Assembly (NCBI GenBank): GCA_902702965.1
Contig: CACRXP010000087.1
Coordinates: 777,322 to 841,321 of the forward strand
DNA: 64,000 nt
Reading direction: 5' to 3'
Source: Spirometra erinaceieuropaei
Lineage: Eukaryota > Platyhelminthes > Cestoda > Diphyllobothriidea > Diphyllobothriidae
Positions 52,091-63,857 of the stretch are shown here, piece after piece. Both the position numbers and the translations under genes were made by a program. Below the pieces are notes generated by a model. The model was not told where the DNA came from. It ran no database searches and was given only the letters and a program-made list of their open reading frames with translations. How positions within the stretch are numbered: the first letter of the stretch is position 1; every line of letters starts with the position of its first letter.

Positions 52091-55000
52091 ATCGTTATTA
52101 GGAAGGTATTAACATTGGAAATTGCCCGAGTATATCGCGACGTCTATTCTCGCCAAATTTATGAATATTTTGCTTAAAAGAATTACGTGGACACAACTTC
52201 TGCACAAGAGGAGGACATTTCTTTGAAATGGCTGGGTGAGCTAATAAAATGCGCAACGTTTAGTAAGTCAGGAAATTCTCAAATCTACTTCTGCTCTCAG
52301 GTCTCATGAGGCACGTCACGTACTGTAGCCAATAAGTCCGCTATTGAACTCACATTTCCTGCTACTTTCAAGCGAGTGGTAGTATATATTAAAGCAAGAG
52401 GAAGTAAAAAAATTAATAGGAATTCTATGACAACTGCACACTTCAAGGAGCTAGTGCTGGACAAATGACAGAATGAGCTGTGTTATTCGATTTCAAAAAA
52501 GATTTCACTACCATAACGCTTTCGTAGATTTAATTGTCTCAGACTGTTAAAGGTTCATCTACTTAATATTTGAAAGCGGAAACGTCTTTACTTAAAAAAC
52601 GGTATTATATGATAAAAAGTAAAGTTTAATGACATTGCAAAATTAAATAATATGACAAAAGACTGTGGCTTTTTATTCGACCGAGAATGAACATTGTACA
52701 TTTATCAAATCAACGGTTTTATAAAAATCTAGCTGCCCAATTCAAACAGACATGTGCTTTCCCAAGTACCCTATATTTTGACTTCCACTAAGATGCGTCT
52801 GTTTAAGTCGCATTAAACCCGAATTTTAGGACAAGGTTCCCTACCGCTTGGTACACATTTGTCTTCATTTTCTCAGACTGTATTCTTATTGCGTTACTAG
52901 ATTCATGCAGTAAGCGTGCGTCGACGACGAAATGAAACCATACATATAGCCACTTAACTGTCTGTTTCACATATCCCACCATGTTAAAAGTTGTTCTTTA
53001 AAAATTATAGTTCAGATGCTAAAGTACCGAATGTCCACAACATGAACATGTACAACTACACCATCGACATAAATTTAACTGTGCCAGTAAGATCATGCCA
53101 GAATAGTACACAAAAATATCACTAATTCCAAAATTTAAAGATTTTCGAATCATTAGCCATGATTTATCTGAGGAGGAACACCCAACTTTACAACCATGAT
53201 GGATGTGAATAAGCACTTATGAAAAAAACTACGTTTTGATTGATGAAACCTTGAATTTCCACAACCCTTTTAAAATAAAATGCTTTAAAGTTAATATCAC
53301 GGAAATCTGCCATGATGTTTCTTGCGAACATGGTACACGCCACATTTCCAAGCCTAGCCGATCCGACCAAGCCTGCGTAGTTTACGCCCTAATGCCAACC
53401 AGTCATGATAATTCCTAATGACGGGTTTATAAGATCCCATATTAGGCCGCAAACAAAAGACATCCTTTTTCAACGCATATTTTTCAGTAAAATTTACAGC
53501 GTACTGTAAACTAACTTTTCTGGTCTATTGCCCTTTATTGCCCTTTACTGAATTTAAATTATACGAAACTCTGAAATCTGGGGTGCATGGGAAAAAGATT
53601 TAATATAGGAGTCATCTATTCCGTTTAGGATGCTAACAAGGACCAATGTGCCGAGTTGCTGTTCTCTCTGATTTTTATCCCTATCGAGGCTAGCGGCCAA
53701 GTTGTTCACGAAACATGTAGCCAACCGGAAGGACGGCTAAATTTAGAATAGCAATGCATGATTAAAAAACATTGCTTTCTCAATAATGTTTTTTTTCGCC
53801 ACTACCTTTTCACAAAATTCAGTCATTGCCCTTGATAACTGCATTGGACCAGTAATTAGATACACCTATGCAAACTCGAGTTCGTGAATGTTTTTTTCTT
53901 GGAAAGAACCGAAAATTCGGCTCTTTTCTCAGAGAAAAATACTTACGATATTCGGATTGTACCTTTCAGTTCCTTTGTGTCTTAAGGATTTTCTGTACAG
54001 ATGACCTGACAGAAAGATAGCTTAACAGTATCGGCATCGCAAAATTAAAAACTCTTAGCTAAACGCAAGTCAAAGTGCAAGAGTCAGGTTGCGATGTAGG
54101 AATTGGAGTCTTGGTACATAGTACCCATGCTGGAGTAAATTATTTCAATCAGCAAATGTCCCCATCCATTATAAACACTTTCTGACAAATCGCAGTCCGA
54201 AGGTACGAAGACAATTAACATAGTACTTTAGGTGTATGCTCTTCAGACACATATGTGCCTAGGCGCGGATTCGGTTTAGTAAACATCAAGCAATGACTAC
54301 TGCTCTGAACAAGTAGACTTCGGTATACACAGAAACGCGTCGTTTTAAAAATAATCCAACTGCTTTCCTTCCAACGTTATCCATTAGAGTAGCCACTGCA
54401 GTAAGTTTTTCCCCTAACAGGAGAGATGCATTATCCCCTCATGCTTAACGGGCAGAATTACAGAACACGGTAAGTTATACTGAAAGGATGGGATCCAAAA
54501 ATTAGAGAAAGCGTTGCATATTGACTATTGCTTCTGATTTTTGGGCATATCTCTAAGAAAAATTAAAAAAATTAAATTTCGTAGGCCGCGTTGTAGCGGC
54601 GGAAAAGCGTTTTGTTCGTCTTAATCTGCCTTCAATATGAAAACTGTGGTGGATTGCGATTGGAGCGGTTATTTACTTTGCAGATTCGGGCGCGCATATG
54701 TTTACCGAAAACTTGTTTGCTTAAAATAAAACACAATGGCATCAAGGTACACAACCCCGCTCAATTTCACACCGATCATATTTCGTATTTATCGCCGCTG
54801 TGTAAAGTAATCAAATACATCAGAATTAAATGTGAATTCTCTGAAAAACGTCCTTAAATGGCCTAAAACGCTATTTTAGTGTATGAGGGTGTCAAAAACC
54901 TAAAATGTCACGTATGTTTGAGCAACGCGCTGCAATCATTATTGCTTTCTTCCAAACAAATTCTCCTAAGGTGCCTTGACGCTAGATAAAATTTGAAATA

Positions 55001-55299
55001 CTTCTATGCAGGGAACAAATAAACCAGCGGAATTTGGGAGAATCAGTTGGCAAGAAAGCGTTGAGTGGAATGCCCAGCATCCATAGGATGGTATCATCCT
55101 TTGCTGACATCGAGGCCCTGAGACAGCTGACAAGTTTTGTCGACACAACTGACAGGTTTCAAACCAACCTCTGATAACAACTTACCGAAAACAAACTTAA
55201 TCTGGAGTTTATCCGTGCTACATTTCGTTGGAATATTTTATTCAGTCAATTAAGGAAAAACGGTAATCTTCTTATAAATTGCGCTCTATGAGTTACAGG

Positions 55300-55990
55300 G
55301 TAGTTATTGCTCATCGACCCCAGGCAACATTTCATCGCCGTTTGATGCAACTCAAAGACACACCGCCACTCACCGAAACCTCAGCCGTTATTTAGCAAAT
55401 ACGTTGTAACGATGGAGACTGCAATTACGTTAAGGGAACCGGACGGAAATTGCAGACCCGCCTGCATTAGCACAAACTGGCAACTCGGAGACTAGACCCA
55501 AACTCACAGCTGGCGACTCACATCGGAGAAACTGGCCACAGTTTCGACTTTCAAGGAGCAGCCGTCTTAGGCTGGGGCACCTAAAGGACAGAACGTCTCA
55601 CACTTGAGGCTTGGTACTTTGATGCCAACTTCATCAATAGGCATCTAGACTTCCGGCGGCCTATAAAGTCCTACGTTACTACATACGCCATGGCGAGCAC
55701 AAGACTGTCATACGGGGCTTATGAATAACGTGCAAACATGACCTGTCGACCAATTCACTCAAATGGGGAACACAAACGCAACTAACCCCAGTTGAGATGA
55801 CGACACACAACACAGTAGGCTACCAACACTCACAGACGACGGCCAGTAGGCCAAGACAGTGAAAATAAATGGTCAGCCCAAGGTCAACTAATTCGGTTGT
55901 GCATTCAAAGTTCTAATCGATTTTTGCACTAGACGCTTTGTCAATGGAGAACCGCCCAAGCTCTTTGAAACGTCAGCTAGACAACTTCTT
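55300..55990 (+). pseudogene. Penelope-like element, heavily decayed GIY-YIG domain and 3' end
   Basis: Plus-strand translation of 55330-55680 gives RRLMQLKDTPPLTETSAVI, RCNDGDCNYVKGTGRKLQTR, LATRRLDPNSQLATHIGETG, HSFDFQGAAVLGWGT and LEAWYFDANFINRHLDF. At least three stops interrupt it. At 55967-55976 is GAAACGTCAG followed by CTAGACAACTTCTTC, the signature of the hammerhead 3' half and CTT tail. The CTGATGA half has decayed. Confidence 0.75.
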
Positions 55991-55999
55991 CGATCCGGT

Positions 56000-58900
56000 A
56001 AGCACTTCCCTTTCTTTAGATTAACGACCCCGCTCTCTTACATTTGCTAACCTGAGAAATAGTGTACACGGCAAGTGACTCACCAGACATTTCGACATCC
56101 CACGCAACTGCAAGTAGTAAATGTCAGTTTCTGTGAGTCGGCCTGTTGAGACAGCCCTCAAAATGCAATTAGGCATTTTATTTGTAAGCATCCTGACGGA
56201 AATAAGATTTCTTGCGTATTGAAATTCCCGAATATAAATAAGAAAATTTACTATCTTCATCCGGATATCCGTTTGTTGAATGAGTGCCGTTGTGCATTTG
56301 ATTCATCATAGATAATATTCAAAGTCGACACATACCATTTTGTACTCTCTGAATTTAGCTGATACAATCAATAAAACTGTGCGGGTTGTCACTTTAGAAC
56401 ACTCTTTCCAAATGAGCTCTGTCAGTTTAGTCACTAGACTAAAAATATTCTTAATGCTATCTAGGCTCCTAGAATTCGAGCAGAATAGCGTTCGACTGCT
56501 GCGTAATGGCGTCAAAAACGCTTCGGATCTGATCAGTCGTCGCAGCGGCTTTTAATAGACATATTTACTGATGAGCATTAAACTTTAGTTAAGGACGCTT
56601 GATTTCACTTATTTTTTGATAGGCACTTTGTCTCATAAGTGACAAAATGCTGCATCAATAAAAAGTCTCACTGGGTGTTATATTTAACGAAAATCACTCA
56701 CTCGCAACCAATTTTCTGTTAAAAAGACATGCACTCTTTTATTCATATAGACGCAGGAATCCGCAGAAAATGCATTTCATACACTTACTGTGAAAGAAAG
56801 TGTTTTCATGATCAACAAAATACTCAAAGCACTAAATGCTTCGATTCTGAACATACGGAGAAATACCGCATTACTTCGAACCGCCCTTTGCGATGTACTG
56901 ACTTTCAAAGATTTCCAAGGTAGCAGCAACTTTTGTAAAAGTTTACTATAAACAAATTCCTATCCCTTATGAAACATTCTTCAGTGATTCATATGACACA
57001 GTAACAGAGGGTGTTCCATAGATAGGTCACCTGAGGATCTCTACAGGCAGCATTATAAAGTCTAGGTACGGAAGACTTTAAATCAAACGTTTACCCTCCC
57101 CATGCGCAGCAAAATAGAAAAGGAAGTTGCGTCCCAGAAAACTGTTTATGAAAAGTTTGTGACGCGGCCATATAGAAAAAGGATTAAATATATGAAGACT
57201 AAAAATCCAAATAAAAAAACGTATACTATTTACCTACTTAGGTTCATAAGTGCAGTTCTGATAAAATAGAAAACTCCATTTAGGGGATGCTCAAAGGTGC
57301 CCTATAAAAGGTGGCTGTCTGAATTTTCCATCAAACCCTCGTCGGATTAGACCATTTTGTATGAAACAATCTGTTTAACAGATGAGGACATGAAGATTTT
57401 TTAGCACACCAAGGTTTTTTTTTACCGCAGAAAAATTTGAGAACAGGAGATGTACTGCCGATCATTGTCCTAGCTGCAGCAATGGACCTAAAAGAACAAT
57501 GAAGGTTGCAAAGAACGCTAATGAAGAATTTTGCGCAAAAGGCGCAGTTTCTTTTACGCAATATCTATGTGGTACCGGACACAGCCATGACCATACATGC
57601 TTAAATTGCGAAAACAGTATAAGAGGAAACGATCGAGTACTGCCAATTTTTTCTGCAGTTTAAGAGTCGACGGCTAATGTAAGGCGAATATTTGGAGGAA
57701 AACAGAACTAGCAACTTATTTATTTAAAACTTTGTGAGTTTAAATGCTTCGCGGCTATCCCGTTGCCTTATCGACATTTTTTTATGCGGACCTAATGCAG
57801 GCGTTTATTTTGGCATTTTCGATTTAGAATTGGTCGAAACCGTTAAAACCTGCTTCGATGCCTGTTCTTGACTCCGTACTTGAAAAAAGTTAAACAACCT
57901 TCCTAGCAGGTGATAATTTAGTTTGTTCACTTAGAGCCTTTCAAGTTAGTAGCTTTCATGCTGCTGGTATAATATGGGAAGTCACTAATGCCGTTACATT
58001 AGGGAGTGTTAAGCCTAATTAGCATGCAGATTATCGAAGACATTAACGCATGCATTAATGGAAATGAACTGCTTCACACATGTGGATAGAGGGTAATGTT
58101 TGTATGTTAATTAATATCGTAATCTCAGCAGTGTCTTTAGTACAGGTATTTATAACGTCCATTTGGTATATTGCATGTTTCCGCCTATTTATTTAGTTAA
58201 TTTGTGCTGCGAAGCCTTTTAGAGATTATTCATTTACTTCATCATTTGTATAACTAAAGGCATTGACAGGGTTTTCTGATTGAAATATCCAAATGAAGTG
58301 TGGGCGGGCAAGCGAATAAGCACGGTTTTGCGTTAAATCCCAGAAGGCTGCGGCTTAGAGGATTATAGTCGGGATTTATGCTTGGATTAGGACTGGGGCC
58401 AAGTTTCGGACACGGGAATTTAGCGCAGTCCCCTGTAGGGGAGGGCATGTGTTCCCGTGTCCAGTCTATGTCTTGAAGGAAGCCGATTAAGGCAATAATT
58501 TGGCAAGTACTTATCTCATAATGAATGCGATCACGCGATTGCGGGAGTAAAAGTTAAAAAGTAAAATTCTTGATTGTTTTAATACTTGAAACTTTTCACA
58601 AAAAGTCGGGTTAGCAACATCGGACTGAACGTTTGAATTCCCAGGACTTCAGCTGTAATTTGTAAGTGCAGTCAACAGCTCATGGCGCGAATTAGCATTG
58701 TATAGTGAATTGTCTTAAATCTTGAACCCTGATCGCAAAATATGCATTTTTTGGTGCCCACGTGCTTAGGTGCGACGTTTTTGGAGACACAGTGTAGTTA
58801 TTGATTAACAAGTTATGACAGCCGAAAAATGGACAACAAAGTGCTGTTGCGTCAAACACATATGGGTGTTCTAAAAATCCTTAAAGATTCTAAAATCGAA

Positions 58901-59340
58901 GTAAATCTTGATGTTTATGCGTGTTTCGTAAATAGTGAAGGTCGAGTCTAACACACTGCTCTAAATGCTCCAATGGAATTTCAGATACTTGACCTAATGG
59001 TTCGTTCAATAAAATAAGACTGTTGGTTGCAACGTTCGCGAGCTTCCAAGCACACCGTGCGGCAGCCGATGTAATCCAATGGTTCAAGTCGTTATAACAA
59101 ATATTTAACGTGGCCGATTTCCAAAGGTACGATAATGTATTACTACGTCATGAGGTGACTTGCGCAATAGAGCAGTCAGAAGCGTTCCGTGAATCAAATT
59201 TCTGCATTTTATTCAACGCATATTTGCGGATACGTTTGCTGACTTGCGCGTGCAACCGAAGACAGATGGGAGAGTTCGAGATTCCTTTGACCAACAGAAT
59301 TTACTGCACTAAATGACACCTTTATATATTATCTGGACGC
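56000..59340. other. No feature recognised
   Basis: This is AT-rich, unique-looking sequence. Open frames of 60-80 codons (for example 56340-56555 and 58890-59087) have no recognised domain and no flanking splice context that I can support. Confidence 0.35.
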
Positions 59341-59849
59341 TCATTACAAAGGTCAGCTTGCCCAGCTCATTAGCTTGCGCCCACGACCTAACACCAGCCG
59401 CTAATCCATACTGGGCCATGTAGAATCTCACTATTTCGCCATCCTCTTCCCCAATCACAGCGAACCGAAACTTCAGTACCTAACACCTCTACGTTGGCTC
59501 ACTGACCTCTGCCCGCATGCCAAATCGACGGCCATTAAGTCCACTGTCCGCAGTCCCATGGAATCATTATATCTCCTACCCTCCAACACAGGGAGTCGCA
59601 ACAGTTCCCCTCACCTACCCCGTCTCAGATCATAGCCTAATTTGTTGCTCACTCCTTTCACACATTAGTCGCTTGCCTATCGCGCCAACCAATTTAATCT
59701 AAGCATTTCACTTTCTTCTCTGCTTATTCCGTCTGAATACGGGTTGGTTTCACCAGCTCGAACATTCACGTGTACCACTCGACTTTTTCTGACGAGCCTT
59801 CTGTCTTCATCATATTATCTCGGAATGCACATTATCTCAGGTATTTGTC

Positions 59850-61065
59850 ATGTATATGTCGATCTCCTGAAACACTGCTTGAAGACCTTCTTCACCTTCA
59901 ATGGAGCCACGTACGAACAAGTTAAAGGCACACCGATGGGGTCGCCGTTATCCAGCTTGATTGCTGAGGCAGTGTTACAGCGACTGGAGGCACTGGCTTT
60001 TGACCACTACCGACCACGATTTTGGGTACGGTATGTTGATGACACATTTGTCATCATCAATCGGGACAGGATTGGGGAATTCACGCAACATCTGAACTCG
60101 ATCTTCCCAGATATCCAGTTCACGATGGAGGAGGAAAAAGATTGCCAGTTGCCGTTCCTCGACGTACTAGTCCAGAGAAAAGGCGATGGGGGACTAAAAA
60201 CAACAGTTTACCGAAAGGCGACAAATACCTCTCGTATTCTGAGTTTTCTCAGCAACCACCCCCTTTCGCACAAACGCAGCTGCGTAAGAACACTCTACCG
60301 GCGGGTAGAAACCCATTGCACAGAGCCAGCCGACAAGAAGGCCGAGGCTCAGTTCCTGAAGAAACTCTTCACCATGAACGGCTACCCTGGGAATTTCGTC
60401 GAAAAGTGCAGGCGAGAAGCACAGGGAAGAAAATCGAAGGGGCAGCCGAAACCGAAGTGCAGGCGCGCAGTTCCGTACGTAGCTGGTTTGTCAGAAGAAT
60501 TCGCCAGACTGGTGAGCGAATTTGGGATCGGCGTCGCGCACAGACCTGAAGCCACAATCCGCCGTCAACTCATGCAGCCCAAGGATCCCATTCCCATAAA
60601 TCAGAAATCGGGGATCATCTACCGCATAGACTGCAATTGCGGTCAGGCCAGTTATGTTGGTGAAACCGGAAAACAGGTCCGCACGAGATTGCATGAGCAT
60701 GAATTGGCCGTGAGACGGAAGGATAAACTCTCTTTGGTAGCCGCCCACGCCTCCTCGCCAGGACACGCCTTTGACTTTGGGAGCGTGAGAATACTAGGAC
60801 AGTCAGACAACCGAGTTGCGCGCCTGCTGCAGGAAGCGTGGCACTCAACTGAGGACGCGATTAATCGACATATCGATCTGCCAATCGCCTATCAAGCACT
60901 CCGTGAACAAATCAACAGCGCAGCTAGAGGTCACCCCCGGCAGAGGTGAGCTAAATACACGACGAGCTGTACAGTTTTTTCATTCCTTGACGATGGGCTC
61001 GCGTGAGAGTTCGAAACGTCGGATAAATAAACCATTGGTCCCAGCGATCGCCTTCCCGTCTTCTT
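59850..61065 (+). mobile_element. Penelope-like retroelement: RT C-terminal half plus GIY-YIG endonuclease, uninterrupted frame
   Basis: An open frame from 59744 to the stop at 60947-60949 (401 codons) enters PLE homology near 59850. It carries RT motif GTPMGSPLSSLIAE (about 59930), the catalytic YVDDTF (60032-60049), LPFLDVLV, YRKATNTSRILSFLSNHP, a basic linker, and then GIIYRIDC...ASYVGETGKQ, RTRLHEHE, HAFDFGSVRIL and [17 protein letters not shown] of a GIY-YIG nuclease. The N-terminal RT half is missing, so it is 5'-truncated but has no internal stop. A hammerhead-like motif and CGTCTTCTTCT tail (61054-61064) follow. It is the best-preserved element here. Confidence 0.92.
60981..61030 (+). 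ncRNA. Hammerhead-like motif at PLE 3' end
   Basis: TTGACGA (60987-60993; the core should be CTGANGA, so the first base is changed), T, stem II GGGCTC/GAGTTC (six pairs with G-U) around loop GCGTGA, GAAA (61013-61016), CGTC and GG. The stem III strand ACGT is self-complementary. It lies 37 bp after the PLE stop codon. Confidence 0.55.
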
Positions 61066-61121
61066 CTATGCAATTACCTGGGCCGCGCGTATTCTCTATC
61101 ATTCATGTATATGTATATATA

Positions 61122-61405
61122 ATGGTAGGGGGCGCTCACCGATCGTTCTTGCGGAACTCGCTAGTTCCGGTGTGCCTTACGGACTGTCACTCGAGCCCAA
61201 ACAGTAGCCACACAGCGGCGCATGATACATAGGCAGAATGACATTACCGACAAGGACAAGGGAGACTGGAATGGTCATTTCTGGCTTATTAGTCGTCGTC
61301 AGCCAGTCATACCCAACCCCAACATGTGACACACCCGAGGCTTGAACTCGCGACCTGTTTGTTAGAAGTCAACCCCTCTAACCACTGAGCCACGGGCCCG
61401 TTGCC
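61122..61405 (-). repeat. tRNA-derived SINE, full-length copy
   Basis: On the minus strand it starts GGGCCCGTGGCTCAGTGG (box A TGGCTCAGTGG), has an anticodon-arm-like TTGACTTCTAAC, box B GCGAGTTCAAGCC, then a body with CCATTCCAGTCTCCCTTGTC and GAACGATCGGTGAGCGCC at the 3' side. It is the reference for the partial copies listed elsewhere. It lies just after the PLE. Confidence 0.85.
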
Positions 61406-61431
61406 CTGTCGGTTTTCGATCGGAAATATAA

Positions 61432-61512
61432 AATGGTAGGGGACGCTCACCGATTGTTCTTGCGGAACTCACTCGTTCCGATGTGCCTTATGGACTCTCT
61501 CTCGAGCCCAAC
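61432..61512 (-). repeat. SINE 3' fragment
   Basis: It repeats the 3' portion of the neighbouring SINE (GCTCACCGATTGTTCTTGCG, then TGCCTTATGGACTC), about 30 bp beyond the full copy's head. This suggests a tandem or dimeric SINE arrangement. Confidence 0.75.
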
Positions 61513-61659
61513 CGGTATATATACCAAAGATACTATATTATACTCCGGACATTTATACTAACTAAAAGCTTAGACACTGTCACTGCGTTACGGGTGCGAG
61601 GGGTTCGACACCTCAGTGGGTCGGCTAGGGTTCTCTTTGCGGTTTCTGGTATATGAACA

Positions 61660-62075
61660 CTAAAAGAAAAAACAAGAGAATAATTTCAGAAATTATTAAG
61701 TGCGAGACATGGAGTTAAGTCCCTGGGACATGACTTGTTTATATAACAGAAACCGCATAGAAGGGGCTGGAGGACCCACTAAAGAGCCAAACCCCTCCAC
61801 CGGTGTCACGCGGCGACAAATTGTCGGCGAAACACGTGTCTGGGCTTTTAGTTAGCATCTATGTCGGAGTACGGTGTAGTATCACCAGCATACACATTTC
61901 ACACTACTTGTGGCACTTATCGTTTGAAGAATGAGCATAGCATGGTTTGTCCACGGTAGTCGATTGGTTTCGACTCAACAATTAATTGAACTTTCGTGTG
62001 TGACCCTAGAACGTCATGTTTTGGAGATTTAACTCCATGTCCTGTACTGAATAACTTCTGAAATTAATTACTTGA
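61660..62075 (+). mobile_element. Compact inverted-repeat element with type-B hammerhead-like core
   Basis: Segments 61680-61735 and 62010-62068 are inverted copies (AATTTCAGAAATTATTAAGT and GACATGGAGTTAAG in the left arm; about 80% identity). Between them lies GACCCACTAAAGAGCC (stem I strand CCCA; core CTAAAGA in place of CTGATGA), a long stem II closing with GCC/GGC and containing CGACAAATTGTCG, then GAAACACGTGTCTGGGC (61846-61862) with GAAA, self-complementary stem III ACACGTGT, cleavage-site C and the stem I strand TGGG. Relatives lie at 10755-10945, 32830-33000 and perhaps 22000-22130. There is no coding capacity. Confidence 0.6.
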
Positions 62076-62609
62076 TATATGTATTTATATATATTCCGCG
62101 GAATAAACGCACCTCTACCCGTTAGAGTTTAGAGGAAAACGGGCTTCGTATGGGGAAGAGAGGTCGCAAACGGGAAACCACCTTCCAGGCTGAAGTCCAT
62201 CAAGTTACGATAGCAAAGAAGGAACAACAGAGTTTTAGAGTGGATCTGCACCGGACTGTTTTGAGCTTGTTTGCCTTCATTCAGACAATCAAATCCCTGA
62301 CCACCAGCTGCGATCGGGAACAGAAATAAGCGCACACACACCTGGCGGAGCTGGTTCACAGCTGAGATCTACCAGGTGAATCATAAGCACTTGACCGTTT
62401 GGCTGAATGAAAGCAAATAAGCCAAAGCGGTTCTATATCAATGTACCCCCAAGCTCTGTTGCTTCCCCTCTGCTATATATGTATGCATAGGAAAGTCGCC
62501 CACCAATAGCGTCGCAGTAAGAAACACGTCTGTATGGTGTGCCCTGAATTTGAAGTTGGAGTCCTTGATAAAGGCTGCATACCGGTCAAATGTAATGCAG
62601 ATTAAATAA

Positions 62610-62690
62610 AAACCAAGAAAAATGAGACTAGGATGATCACTTCTGGTTTATTTGTGCTCGCCATCCAGACGCAAGTTCATCATAATTAGG
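62610..62690 (-). repeat. SINE fragment
   Basis: GATGATCACTTCTGGTTTAT followed by TCGCCATCCAGAC resembles the SINE body at 61275-61305. It is short and decayed. Confidence 0.4.
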
Positions 62691-62895
62691 AGTAACCTAC
62701 TGACCAAACCCGCGCTTTTTGTTTTGCAGTCCTCAGCCTAACTCCTTCCATTTGGCCAGAGACCCGCTGTTTCTTGTTCGAAATCGATCATTCAAGCCTG
62801 GGATGGTAAATGACGGTAGCTACGATAGAGGTTGCCTTGCTGATTATCGGGCAAAGTGTTGCAAGAGGTCAAGAGTGATCCTTCAGGCACTTCGA

Positions 62896-63857
62896 AACTA
62901 AACTCACTCAAGAAATGTCAACTGAAATACCGAAATATGTTTTCGTTTCGAGAAGATTAATTAAGCAGGACTGCAAAACTTATCATCGTGCAGCGTAAGT
63001 CTATAATAATTCAGTTACCTCAGCATACCGGCTATCGATGAGACTTCTTTCCGGCCGCATGAAAAAACCACACTCAGAAAACTATAACTACTTAAGTAGT
63101 GTGCATTTTTCTTATTGGCTACCGATGCCCTTAAAAATTCAATTATATTTCATGGAAGACACGCAAAAAATGTTATCCTTTTATTCATTCGGTAGCAGTT
63201 TACGACTTCTTTTAATTTTATATTCGAAGAAAGGGTACAATTCGGCCTTTAATAGCTTTTCCATTTCCTGAATAATTTTGAACCCGACATGCCATTACAT
63301 TTGTATTCAGGGTTTGAAAACCACAAGCCGTATATTTTCCGCATACAGAAAACTACATTTCTCTGCGGTTGAGGAGACTATGCGAAGTTCATAAAATTGA
63401 GCAGTGAGTTTCAGTCATATTGGTAAATTTAATAAAATGACGAATTATGAACGGTCATTTCATGGTATTAAAAAAATCTCACAATTAGAATCTTTCTTAA
63501 AACCACGTAACACCCTTCCTTCGATTATAAAATTTGAATAAGACGTAATTTTCTATCAAATGAGCAAAGGAATGAATATTTTTATGCATGTTTTCCATGA
63601 TATATAATTACATTTTTAAGAGCATCAAAGATCAAAGGGAAACATTTATGCTACCTAAGTAGTCATTTTCGTAGAATATTGCTTTTGTATGCAGCCTTAA
63701 AGAAGATCGTTCTCTAACCAGCATCCTGCGGTAACTGAATTATTTTAAAATTATGCTGTTTAGATGACTAGTTTTACAGCTCTACTTAATTGATCTCTTC
63801 GAAACGGATATGCATTTCGGAAGCTCGGTTGACAGTTCATGAAGCAGCCCACCTACT
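62896..63857. repeat. Foldback element, copy F7 (left terminus eroded)
   Basis: The left arm begins near AACTCACTCAAGAAATGTCA (the outer CAGTAGGTGGG is missing). The right arm ends GCAGCCCACCTACT. The centre and arms match F1-F4, including AATATTTTTATGCATGTTTT on the right. Confidence 0.8.

Noticed and set aside
58254..58448. A Pro-rich minus-strand frame of 64 codons
   Set aside because: It is short, with no domain and no splice or promoter context.
62733..62807. A possible SLC6 exon 10 (good pyrimidine tract TTTTTGTTTTGCAG, open phase-1 frame, GTAAAT donor)
   Set aside because: The encoded peptide (LSLTPSIWPETRC and onward) lacks the Arg-Phe and Trp-rich TM11 pattern expected after YIYG. 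Chance resemblance is more likely.
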